Under the pieces are notes generated by a model, which searched no databases, had not been told where the DNA came from, and saw nothing but the letters and a program-made list of their open reading frames with translations. This document shows, in pieces, positions 1 to 9,605 of a DNA stretch of 44,615 bases (positions within the stretch are counted from its first letter, which is position 1; each line of letters starts with the position of its first letter). This stretch comes from Basidiobolus ranarum. Its lineage: Eukaryota > Basidiobolomycota > Basidiobolomycetes > Basidiobolales. The stretch spans positions 1 through 44,615 of the forward strand of contig JASJQH010000029.1 in NCBI GenBank assembly GCA_040143965.1, read 5' to 3'. Both the position numbers and the translations under genes were made by a program.

Positions 1-150
1 TAGATTCTACTGACTTAACTTTTCTGCTTTGCAACATTCATACAAATACTCCAGATCTCCATATATTAGTTAAGAAACTACAAAAGTAGTTATGGCTTCT
101 TTGTTTTGTTTTAAATAAAGATTTCACCTTTTGGTGACTGTCTCCCCCCC

Positions 151-589
151 CTAAACGTTGAGCCTATATTCTTGATCCCAATGCTCATCAGGAAACTGTT
201 CAAGTGGTGCTTCGTGGGCCACTCCAGAGTTATTGATTAAAAAATCTAGATGTTGTTCTTGCTCAGCAACTCTTTGGGCTAAAGCTTCGCATCCTTGTTT
301 AGATGAAAGATCGGCTTGTATGGCCTTGCATATACCTGGGCCGAGCTTTGTTAACTCGGTGGCCACATTCTCAATTAATTCCAAACGACGACTTGCAATG
401 TACACTTTGGCTCCATTAGCTATCAGAGCTTTTGTGATCATAAGACCAATGCTACATCTAACATTAGTAATTCAATGTATGGACCGGATTAATGAATTCT
501 TACCCGGTACCGCCTCCGGTAATTAAGCCAACACGTCCAGAAACATCAAATAGATTTCCGACAGTGAATTGAGATAACTCAGTAGACAT
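151..589 (-). CDS. Short-chain dehydrogenase/reductase, N-terminal part
   Basis: N-terminal half of a classical NAD(P)-dependent short-chain dehydrogenase, probably a 3-oxoacyl-reductase-like oxidoreductase of unknown substrate. Exon 1 runs 589-504 and exon 2 from 451; the intron (503-452) has GTAAG and TAG ends and a TACTAAT branch point. The join restores the dinucleotide-binding motif TGGGTGIG (residues 24-31). Later come ASRRLE, the adenine-pocket region QADLSS and LINNSG, a variant of the family NNAG motif. The frame stops at a TAG (153-151) after RLNV, just where SDRs normally continue into the catalytic Ser and YxxxK region. About 128 residues are seen against the usual 250-300. The rest may lie beyond an intron (possible donor GTTTAG followed by a run of eight G) past the window edge, or the gene may be truncated. 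Divergent from the chitin deacetylase. Confidence 0.7.
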
Positions 590-995
590 TTTAGCAATTT
601 GTTGATGAATAGTTAAAGATTTGCTCGAAGTTGAAGCATGCTTTTATATTTTTTGTTCTTTATAGAAGACTATCAATGCTTAGTAAAAGAAATGAGGATA
701 TTGTGCTGTTTAACTTGGCGTGTTCATTCACTCCATTACACCATCAGCTTCCATTCGTATATGTTTCAAAATGTATCCACCATGTATTTGTAAGCCAAAT
801 AAAACTGATTGCTTTACTCCGCAGCAGTGTTGATTAGTAATATGTATATCGATTGCGAATTTAGAATGTTGCTAGTATAGAGCCAGTGCCTTGCCTAGGC
901 AATATGGGAAATAGATGAGAAAGCAACATAATGTTTATTTACCCAATGGGCTAGTGAGGCTGGTGGCAATAGCATTTGAACTCTCCAAGCCAGTC
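590..995. other. Intergenic, divergent SDR / chitin deacetylase promoters
   Basis: About 400 bp between the start of the dehydrogenase and the chosen start of the chitin deacetylase. The open frame continues upstream of 996 to 915, but its residues do not resemble a signal peptide, so this is treated as 5' leader. No other gene, repeat or clear promoter element seen. Confidence 0.5.
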
Positions 996-2222
996 ATGCG
1001 CTTTCAGTATACTTCCTTAGTTCTCGTGGCCTTGTGTAAAGTAGCCAAAGCGCAAGAAGCGGAGCTCACCACTTTGGCTGAAATTGACCCTACCTGGATT
1101 AGTGAATATGACCTCTCAGGTGTGCCAGATGTGGTACCAAGACCAGTGGGATCTGGTACCTGTCCAAGCTCTCAATGTGGACCGAAAGATTGTGAGAACT
1201 GCTGAGAAACGTGTGGTAACTGTGCCTTACCTGATGACATCTATGGCTGTCAAGCTGGTCAGTGGGCTCTAACATTTGATGATGGACCATCTCAATATAC
1301 ATCGCAACTACTCGATATCCTTGCTGCAGCCAATGTTCAAGCCACATTTCAAATGATTGGCTCAAATGTGATCCAATTTCCAGATGTAGTTAAAAGAGCT
1401 TATGATGAAGGTCACCAAATTGCTTCTCACTCATGGTCGCATCCACATTTCATGTTTCTCTCTAAGGATCAGATTGTCGCCGAGGTAAAAGCTACAGAGA
1501 ATGCTCTCCTTAATATTACTGGGGCAAAGCCTGCTTATATTCGCCCACCCTATGATGAGGCAGATGATCATGTTAAAGCCATCTTCAAGGCAATGGGATA
1601 TCATACTTTGTTATGAAACATGGGTACCCCGGATTGGGATATTTCAGAGAAGGAAAATGCTAGTCTCATCCTAGACTCTTTCAAGTCCGCTATAACTAAA
1701 GGTACTGATCTTAACGCTCACAACGACCTCGGATTCATCTCTTTGCATCATGATATCTATATCGATACTGTTCAACAGACACCCAATATAGAACAACTTC
1801 TGGCTCAGTATAATTTCCATCTTGTTCTTGCTTATGAATGTGCCAACTTACCACCATATCAAAACCTGAGTCAGAACACTACCACTGTACCCAGTAGTAC
1901 TCCTACCTCTAGTGGAAGTACCACTACTAATACTTCTGGGCCGAATCCAAATAATGGGAATGACGATGATGATGGTACTGGCTCGAATTCAGGCGGTAAT
2001 GATTCGGACTCCGCTAGTGCCCCTGATGAAGATGGCTCAGACTCTAACACTAGTGCCCCTGATGATGACTCTAACACTAAGGTTGTATCTAAAAATACAG
2101 TTTCATTATCGAAACGAGGCGAGAGCAACTTTTCTGGCAGAACATCAAATATGTCAACTTATAGAGTATCACTCCACTCTCTCCTATTCATACTCTTTTC
2201 TTCACATTTCTTGTGGGCTTAA
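996..2222 (+). pseudogene. GPI-anchored chitin deacetylase with two in-frame TGA codons
   Basis: Carbohydrate esterase 4 (NodB-like) chitin deacetylase, a secreted cell-wall enzyme that removes acetyl groups from chitin. From ATG 996 one frame of 409 codons carries a signal peptide, a Cys-rich segment, motif 1 TFDDGP (codons 93-98), the metal motif HSWSHPH (145-151), RPPYDEAD (from 183), DWDIS and SLHHD (about 249-253). A Ser/Thr/Asp-rich stalk and a hydrophobic tail typical of a GPI signal follow. Two TGA codons interrupt it: codon 70 (1203-1205), between two Cys pairs, and codon 207 (1614-1616), where the family has a conserved Trp (WN.DT.DW). No frameshift accompanies them. The usual Gly of motif 3 is Asp (PPYDE) and the Asp of NxDT is Gly. 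A TGA stop in the neighbouring binding-protein gene argues against a reassigned code. Either a young pseudogene or a recoded/edited gene. AATAAA at 2416. Confidence 0.75.
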
Positions 2223-3048
2223 GTGTTATTCAGAGACATATTACATCATGTGATCTTCATTTCAAAGATATTTTATTTCGTTCTATCGTGTATCTTTCTT
2301 CATTTCATTTTACCATATCTTCATCTATTGACATACGCATTTCATTTTACCATATCTTCATCTATTGACATACGCATTTCATTATCATTTCGAATTGACT
2401 TGGTCTGCACTAAGAAATAAAAGGAAATATTTACTTCAAATGCATGTTATTAGTTTTGGAGGATGGGCTTTTAGTACTGAAGATAAGACTAGACCTATCT
2501 TTGGAGATTCTGTTCTCGCTGTGCTTACTTTGACACTATTTGAAATGATGAAGATAGCTATATGAAGTTGAAAACTCAACTATGATTTGGCCTTAGCAAA
2601 AGATCCATCCCACGTGTTTCATGACATATGCGCACAGGAATGGCGTTGTGGAATGTTTAAGGCAGTAAAGTTATATATAAACGATAATTCTTTTGCTAGT
2701 GTTATTGTGGGAATATCGGGTATGGAAATGCAACTCATGCATAACTCATACTAGTATGGAAGATATAACCAGTGCCTACCAAGTGTAAATACTGCAATAT
2801 GCAAGTAACAGAAGCAGTACTATGTATAAGAAATAAATGAGTCGGCTTTATTTCAACCATTTACAGCATCAAGTTCGTATAAGAAAGAGTCAGTTTTATT
2901 TTAAGGAGTAGAGTTGGAATGCAGGTTAGACTCCAACATATGAACATTAATGCATAGCCCGTGGGTGAATAGGGTATACATATATATAATAAGACTATTA
3001 CATGAGTAAATATAGTATACACGTATATATTAAGACCATTCCAATTCT
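2223..3048. other. Intergenic between convergent genes, with a tandem duplication
   Basis: About 830 bp between the chitin deacetylase and the convergent binding-protein gene. Holds the 37-bp tandem duplication listed separately, a poly(A)-like AATAAA at 2416-2421 and A-T-rich DNA. No gene recognised; short open frames here lack conserved features. Confidence 0.5.
2304..2377. repeat. Perfect 37-bp tandem duplication
   Basis: Two identical head-to-tail 37-bp units (2304-2340 and 2341-2377), each starting TTCATTTTACC and ending GACATACGCAT, downstream of the chitin deacetylase stop. Perfect identity suggests a recent slippage event. Confidence 0.9.
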
Positions 3049-4244
3049 CTAGTTATATGATAATTTCAGCGGTGAAACACCCACTACAGGGCCAACATGT
3101 TTTTCTATAAATGCCATGTCTTCAGCTACTTTTGTGCGGTTTTCCATGTAATTTTGGAAGCCCAGCGGGCTAGTATTTTCTATCATCCAGATAGGTTTGA
3201 TGCCTGGTGGTGGAGGGATATCAGTTCGTTGAGACCATGTGTGGGACATAAGAGTTTTCTGAACATTATAGGATGTCAGCCAGCTGATGTATAGTTTTGC
3301 AGTAGCTGGATGTTTAGCGTCTTTGAAAATGCCACCTAATTGTGCCCATGACTGGAAGAAAGTCTTTTTGGGTAAAATAGTTACACTTTTATCTGTGGCT
3401 GTTGGTGTGAGAGAGCCCTTACTCGTAAAAGTAACGTGACATGTTCCATTGTTGATATAGAATGAGGGTGTACCTGTCCCCCTCACAGCGATCGGCCTCT
3501 GATCAAGGAAAGCTTTCAACCAGCCCTCGCCATTTTGTTCTATCACTTTCATAAACTGATAAAGCACAGCATCATCGTCATTAGGATAGGTGAATATGAT
3601 TTTACCGCCATTTAGTTCCGGTCTCAGATAATCCGCGGCTTCAATTGGTCGTTGAGTCAGAGGAATCCTGGTGCTAACTAAATTCGTAAAGTAGTATATG
3701 TGAGTTGCCCAATAGTAAGCTTCTTTATCTTTATAAGGATCATATATGTATTCAAAGCCAATGGGTTTATATCTGAGAGGACAAGAGTTAGACAAAGTAA
3801 ACCGATAATTCTATTTCAGACAACTTACTGCATCAACACTCCTTGGGATTTCCAGCGCGGGAAATCTTGTACGGTTTGTAAATGAGCCAAATCAGCCTCG
3901 AGAGCATGACCCCCCTGAGCAAGCTGTTTGTCAATCAAACGATTATGATATTTACTAAGATCCACAGTAATGTTGAGCTTTGTTCCAGGGAATCTACTTT
4001 CAAATGCCTTGACTATCGTGGAAGCACCATTCGGCAAGTCACCACCAGCGTAGACATTTACAAGACCACCCTCTTCTAGAGCATCTTTATAAAGCCTTTC
4101 AAGCTCAGTTTCCTCGGCCATCACATATGGAGGCATACAAGTGCCACGAAACGGTTCACGGCATATAGAAAGCGAATTGACGATGCTACGAGGGAGCAGT
4201 GCAGCCATAGCGGTCAGCACAATAGATGAGAGAGTAAGCTTCAT
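3049..4244 (-). CDS. Secreted periplasmic-binding-protein-like protein A
   Basis: Two exons (4244-3829, 3772-3049; intron 56 nt, GTAAG...CAG) give 379 residues. A signal peptide begins MKLTLSSIVL. The mature protein looks like a bacterial ABC extracellular solute-binding protein (periplasmic-binding type II, Fe3+/spermidine-like class). Supporting stretches are FESRFPGTKLNITVD, LAHLQTVQDFPRW, TYPNDDDAVLYQFMKV and the late GIFKDAKHPATAKLYI...WLTS segment. Cysteines lie in CREPFRGTC and in NNGTC, the latter also an N-glycosylation sequon. The start at 4244 gives the signal peptide; no better upstream ATG exists. Protein B next door has the same length, the same intron position and phase and similar sequence, so the two are tandem duplicates. 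Ligand unknown; scavenging of metal or small molecules outside the cell is inference. No partner permease or ATPase lies nearby. TAG stop. Confidence 0.85.
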
Positions 4245-4953
4245 TTGTTCTAACAATATTTGAAGGCTTCAGCTAGCACATGGATAATATAGAAATTGTT
4301 ACTGGCACTGTTGGTTTTATAGAATTTGTTGTGTTGGATAGAAAACTTCCAAGCATAACTCATCAACGAAGTTGCTCATGCCCATATTGATGTCATACTC
4401 AAGGGTCTACATATATTAACAAAGCTGACGTTATACTCAATGATGGTTGAACTAGCAACAAATGAGCAGGGTTGATGTAGATCAAAATTTACTGTAAGCG
4501 CGATGATTGCCAGTCTCTTTATCTTCATGTGAGAAGATGAAGAATCCGATTGATATGAAGGAGCGAAAGAATTACAACGTAGATGCAACTCTGTAGATCT
4601 CTATAGAGCGTACATTCCCCTCCCCTACCATCGAAAGATGACAGTCTTTGTGATAGCTCCTATCTCTAAAATCACATGTATATTGAAAATACATTATGCA
4701 AGATGAACTCCCTATTGAAATCACGGGTTATGTATTCCTTTCGGATAATGCTAGTACTACATATCAAACGATGAAGAACTCACAGCGTACGTGAATACTA
4801 ATATCCAACCGTATACCTTGGTTGAGAACACTGCTTATATCCATTGTAGATCATTTTCTAGTACGGAAAATCACTAGTACAGATACTGCAAATACTGGAT
4901 CTGCCATTTATTATCTGTAATTAACTGGATAAATGCGAGGACCAAAAAAATAA
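4245..4953. other. Intergenic between the tandem binding-protein genes
   Basis: About 710 bp upstream of protein A and downstream of protein B, presumably holding the promoter of A and the 3' end of B. No gene, repeat or clear element seen. Confidence 0.5.
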
Positions 4954-6149
4954 TCAAGAATAGGATAATCTCAACGACGAGACCCCGCGTACAGGGCCAA
5001 CAAATTGCTGTATATAGGCCTTATCTTCTTCAACTTTGGTACGGTTTTGCATGTAACTTTGGAAACCGAGAGGGTCAGTATTCTCTATATCCCATATATG
5101 CTTGTAACCTGGTGGTGGGGGGATGTCAACTCGTGGAGACCATATATGAGAATATAACGTCTTTTGAACATTATACGATGTCAACCAACTGACGTAGAGT
5201 TTTGCGGCAGCCGGATGCTTAGCTTCGTTGAAAATGCCACCTTGCTGTGCCCATGACTGGAAGAAGGTTTTTTTGGGGAGAAGCGTTAAAGATTTGGCTG
5301 TCGCGTCTGGTGTCAGCGAACTCTTACTCGTAAAAGTGACTAAGCATGTTCCATTATTAATATAGAACGGGGGTGTACCTGTTCCACGAACAGCTATCGG
5401 CTTCTGTCGAATGAATGCCCGCATCCAATCTTCGCCATTCTCCTCTATCACCTTCATGAACTGATAAAGAATGGCATCGTCATCATTAGGATACGTATAC
5501 ATAATTTTACCTCCAAAGAACTGTGGTTTTAAGTAATCCTGGGCTTCAGTTGGTCTTTGGTCTGGAGGAATACTGGTGCTAACCAGATTTGTGAAGAAAT
5601 TGATATGAGTTGGCCAATAATAGCCTTCTTCATCTTTATAAGGATCATAAAGATGCGAAAAGCCGACAGGCTTGTACCTAAAGAAAAGAGAATTAGTCAA
5701 GGTACAACGACAACTGATTTTCCGACTACTTACTGCATCAATCTTCCCTCGGATTTCCAGCGGGGGAAGTTTTGGATTGTCTGTAAATGAGCTACATCTG
5801 TCTCCAAAGCGCCACCACCTTGGGCCAACTGCCTATCAATCAATACATCATGATATTTGCTAATATCCATCGTAATGTTAAGCGTTGTTCCCGGAAATCT
5901 TTTTTCAAAAGCCTTAACTATCCCTACAGAGGCAAACGGTAAATCACCTCCAGCCAAGACATTGACGTGACCCCCTTCCTCAAGAGCATCCTGATAAAGC
6001 CTTTCGATCTCCTTTTCCTCAGCTTCAACGTATGGAGGCTCACAAGTTCCACGGAATTTTACCGCACATAAGGAACGAGAATTGGCAGAGGCAAAGGGTA
6101 GCAATGCAGCAGTTGCTGTAAAGAGCACAAATGAAAGATGAGATTTCAT
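4954..6149 (-). CDS. Secreted periplasmic-binding-protein-like protein B
   Basis: Tandem paralogue of protein A: exons 6149-5734 and 5677-4954, intron 56 nt (GTAAG...TAG) in the same codon and phase, 379 residues. Signal peptide MKSHLSFVLFTATAALL. Conserved with A are FRGTCEPPYVEAEE, the AGGDLPFAS region, PGTTLNITMD, YPNDDDAILYQFMKV, GTGTPPFYINNGTC and FNEAKHPAAAKLYVSWLTS. All three Cys of A are kept. The C-terminus LSYS aligns with LSYN of A, but this copy ends in TGA where A ends in TAG. That is good evidence that TGA is a normal stop here. Secreted solute-binding fold of unknown ligand. The two copies have drifted at many surface positions, so the duplication is not brand new and both appear maintained. 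Confidence 0.85.
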
Positions 6150-6758
6150 TGTATGATAGATTGCAGCAACACTGATGGTTTACACAGATTGCTGGGTGGC
6201 TTTAAAGGATTTGGAGGATTGTTGGATCATCGAATATGTGATGATACTTGGCTAAGTTCAAACACCAAAGTAAAACTCCAGAATTTAGAATCGATGCACT
6301 GTTGAATCGTGGAGTTTGAGGTTTTCTGCGATTGAAATGTACATACTACATATATATACTTGCTAATTTAATTCTCAGTGACTTTCATCAAAGCAAGAAG
6401 TTATTTAAGCTCTGACATACCTGAGTTGTTGAACAAACTGTGGATGTAAGGATGTCACAATGTGTATAGTCTAGATTGATATTGAAGGATAAATTGATCA
6501 ATATAAATTGTCGCTGACCCGGTTCCATGAAGCATATGCAATGTACGTGGCATATGAAGCGAGGGTGTATGAGGCGACGTCGCGTATTATCGTTAAACAT
6601 TATTATTGCTTTTGAATTCTTCGTTCCAATAAGTGGAAATTCATACGCCTGTTTACTGTTTCAACCTTTGCAAGGCTCTATCTGTACACTTCCTATAGTT
6701 TCCTTATGGCTTAAAGTAGGCACTCACATAGTTGGTTGCTTAGTAATCATTCACATGA

Positions 6759-6810
6759 TTAGTATCATTTTCGTATTTAAATATATTAGTAGCATTTTCG
6801 TATTTAAATA
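6759..6810. repeat. Near-perfect 25-bp direct duplication
   Basis: Two 25-bp copies starting TTAGTA and ending ATTTAAATA, at 6759-6783 and 6786-6810, separated by 2 bp and differing at one position. Confidence 0.8.
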
Positions 6811-7064
6811 GCAGTCTCTAGCGTGTAAGTATCTGCTCCATCATCTGCTAAGGTGTGATGCGTGAGACATAAAAGAAATAGACGTAACCCAAGTTCAGTG
6901 TGTTTTACTACTAAAAGCAAGAACTTCATTAAAAATAGATGCTTTGAGTGAGATTAGATATGTATATGATGTATGCATATGGTATGCATTAAATTGGATC
7001 AGAAATTCTACATCCATCTGTTTAATGAGACGTGGTCATATCTTACATCATATCCTCCTCACTG

Positions 7065-7105
7065 TACGCTGCTCTTCACCCTACGCTGCTCTTCACCCTA
7101 CGCTG
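7065..7105. repeat. 17-bp tandem duplication plus partial third unit
   Basis: TACGCTGCTCTTCACCC occurs at 7065-7081 and 7082-7098, followed by a partial unit TACGCTG. Confidence 0.85.
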
Positions 7106-7147
7106 GATTCAGATCATAACTTATCACATTGTTACAGCTGACTGGGA

Positions 7148-7263
7148 TAGGGTTAGAACAGGAGATGTTTCTGAAGTAGGGTTAGAACAGGAGATGATTC
7201 TGAAGTAGGGTTAGAACAGGAGATGATTCTGAAATAGGGTAAGAACAGGAGATGATTTAGAGT
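7148..7263. repeat. 29-bp minisatellite carrying a telomere-like core
   Basis: Four consecutive 29-bp units (7148, 7177, 7206, 7235), each beginning TAGGGTTAGAACAGGAGATG with minor variation; the last has TAGGGTAAG. Each unit carries a TAGGGTTAG core resembling fungal telomere repeats, but spacing and flanks show an interstitial minisatellite, not a telomere. Confidence 0.85.
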
Positions 7264-7363
7264 CCCCTTAAACACTATACGATCTACATCTCATCGATCG
7301 GAGATTCATTGTATATCGAGTTTATATTTATTATACATTGGAGTTTTTAAATTCAAGCTAATA

Positions 7364-8042
7364 TCAACAAGAAGTACGACAAAAGGGTACAAAACGGAAT
7401 CGAGTGTTCAATGGGTTGAATATGCTGGCAGTACCTGTCACTATATTCGATACATGAGCAATCCGCGAGTGCTTTGCTAGGGTTGATTTTCTCCGAAAAC
7501 TGGTTTCAAGAATTAGTAAACGTTAAGCAAAGTAGAGTACCTGAGTGAAATGTTACCTTTTATTGCACTCGAAAAAGTGGCACTGATAAGGTCTATCTCC
7601 GGCGTGGATTCTACGATGACGGCTGAGGGAACTGCTGTCACTGAATGATTTCTCGCAGTCCTCCCATGTACAATGAAATGGCCTTTCACCCGAATGTGTT
7701 CGTAAATGAATCGTCAGGGAGGATTTCTAAAAGTCAACGATATTTCGTTACACAAAGTTTGGTTTATAGTTAAGGGTTAGGGTTAGGTTCGATGCTTACC
7801 TGGATGAAACTTTGGTTACAACCAGATTCTGTACATGTGTAGGGTCTTTAAAAGTTAAAGGTTAGATTTTTCAGGGAAACATAGTATTTGGCGATCATTC
7901 AGTACCTCTCGTTAGTGTGAATTCGTTGATGACGCAGTAAATCAGCTCTTCTCTTGAAGGCTTTCTTGCAACTCGACCATTTACATGGGAATACTCGCTC
8001 CTCCTCTGTGTGTACCGGATGGATCAAATCTAGGATATCCAT
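7364..8042 (-). CDS. Four-finger C2H2 zinc-finger protein
   Basis: Rebuilt from four short exons (8042-7906, 7845-7800, 7726-7557, 7499-7364), 162 residues, all phases consistent. Nearly the whole protein is an array of four C2H2 fingers with C-x4-C spacing, as in TFIIIA, GLI/ZIC and Zap1: [43 protein letters not shown] and [18 protein letters not shown]. Finger linkers are [14 protein letters not shown] and HAGDRPY. Two introns interrupt fingers, and the last finger forms only after splicing. Intron 2 (7799-7727) contains a GGGTTAGGGTTAGG stretch. The tail (about 40 residues) is non-finger, and the gene ends in TGA. Likely a sequence-specific nuclear DNA-binding protein; target unknown. Lack of any long activation region suggests a small repressor or architectural factor (inference). 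Confidence 0.85.
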
Positions 8043-8532
8043 AATGTAGATAGACGAAGCGGATAGAAGTGGATAGTGATGTTCAGATATAATGGCTGGA
8101 GAAAGGAAGTGAAAATAATCGGTGCGATGCGAATATCTGAGTGATAGATGTGTATGGCTTACCGTAGGTTTATAAATGGTGGTCGAACCATCCTATTCAT
8201 CTTAGCCATTCCCTCGCCTGCATACTTCCCCTAAAATATGAAACCTGCACTTTAAGTGTTTCAAGGAATTCCAGTTTTTAGTACACTATGCTTGCTATTC
8301 AAATAGGCCCCTCTTTAGTTTCAAATATAATGATGATTAGCAAGCCCCGGTGGAGGTTCCCATATAAGTGATTATTAAAATGCTTTCGCTGGTGTTTATG
8401 AATGTCACTGCTGTAAATGAAGGTTGAAGCTACGTAAGCTAGCTGACTTCATATGTTGGTCATAATTGAACATTATCATCAATGAAAATCCACTTTGTGT
8501 GACTGAGTAAGTTTGGGTAGAGTCGAGCTAGC

Positions 8533-8596
8533 GGCTTGGAATAGATAGTGGAGTGGAGCTAAAGGGACTGGTTTGGAATCGACAGTGGAGTGGAGC
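8533..8596. repeat. Imperfect 27-bp direct repeats
   Basis: Copies at 8533-8559 and 8570-8596 share GG(C/T)TTGGAAT and AGTGGAGTGGAGC and differ at a few positions; 10 bp separate them. Confidence 0.75.
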
Positions 8597-8886
8597 GGTC
8601 TGATCACTTCCAAGCATAAATAGAGCACATTGACCATTCTCTGATATATTTGGTAATGATTCAAGGAATGTTTCAATTATGGCGAACAGTGCACCACTAC
8701 TTGGCAACGCTTTAGAGGGGCAGTAAAAACTAGATTCATTGTCAACTTAGTAAGTACATTATATCTCACTTCAATCAAATATGTGGCCAAAGTACTCGTA
8801 TACTTGGATGCAAGCTATCAGCGATTTTATATTTCATTAAGATGGATCGCCGATATCACAATGGACATTCATACTGCTACATTAAT

Positions 8887-8948
8887 GAAACCCTGACCAA
8901 TGCTTGATGACAACTAAGAAACCCTGGCCAATGTTTGATGGCAACTAA
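8887..8948. repeat. 31-bp tandem duplication
   Basis: Two adjacent 31-bp units (8887-8917, 8918-8948), both starting GAAACCCTG and ending CAACTAA, with a few substitutions. Confidence 0.85.
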
Positions 8949-9605
8949 ACATGAATAAAGAATTAGAATAAACTGTGAACAGATAGAATAGAACTAAGCT
9001 TCCATCCGAAACACAATTAAATAGAATAAAACTAAGCTAGCGTCCAACGAAACATGAATGAAAAACCTGGCTTAGTGCCTGACCAATTGGATTGACATCT
9101 GGAGGAGGACGTGAATGATGCCATTAAGAGGTAAGTGTAACAACAGCAGATCCATTTGGTACCCGTAGGATAGGTCAACAACCAATCATATGCCTAGTGC
9201 TAGGGAAGATGCTAACCTACTACAGATGATCAAGAGAGGGTTAGGGTTAAAGTAACAATCTCGAATAGATCCACGTGGTACCCCCAGAAATCCACATACT
9301 TAACCCAAAGTATGCCAATCCCAATCACCGTTTCCTAAATCCATCCAACAGGCGAATGTACAATATAGTCTTTTTTTTGACTGCTAACTTCGCTCAAATC
9401 CCAATGCACAGAAACGTGATGGGACAAAGGTTTTTTGATTAATATTGCAAGTATAATGTACCAATGATTGCGAGTCATTGAGACATCAGGTTACCTTTAA
9501 ACTTACACAAGAAATTTTACTTGGAATAAATATTGACACAGGCCGACTGTAATTCCATACGAAATCTCTACAGTCCGTCCATTTCCCTCTACATATCTCA
9601 AGAAC

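Larger units (their letters stand above)
6150..7363. other. Intergenic with short tandem repeats
   Basis: About 1.2 kb between protein B and the C2H2 gene, which both read leftward. No gene recognised. It contains an imperfect 25-bp duplication (6759-6783, 6786-6810), a 17-bp duplication (7065-7098) and a 29-bp minisatellite (7148-7263). Confidence 0.5.
8043..9605. other. Intergenic with degraded short repeats
   Basis: About 1.56 kb between the divergent C2H2 gene and the 5'-nucleotidase. No open frame with recognisable content. It carries the short direct duplications listed below, a telomere-like GGGTTAGGGTTA at 9238-9249 and, near 8985-9054, two related copies of an ATAGAATA-AACTAAGCT segment. 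Confidence 0.5.

Noticed and set aside
1203-1616. Selenocysteine at the two TGA codons
   Set aside because: Selenocysteine replaces catalytic Cys; chitin deacetylases are not selenoproteins and the second site is a conserved Trp. No SECIS-like element was identified by eye.
1871-2128. Open frame antisense to the chitin deacetylase stalk
   Set aside because: Shadow of the repetitive Ser/Thr/Asp codons on the other strand.
996-2222. Genome-wide reassignment of TGA to Trp
   Set aside because: TGG is used for Trp throughout, and TGA ends binding protein B exactly where its paralogue has TAG, as well as HSP20 1, the four-finger protein and the SET protein.
7148-7263. Interstitial telomere
   Set aside because: The TAGGGTTAG core is embedded in a 29-bp unit with non-telomeric remainder, so it is a minisatellite.
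7148-7263. CRISPR-like array
   Set aside because: The units are directly adjacent with no unique spacers, and the genome is eukaryotic.
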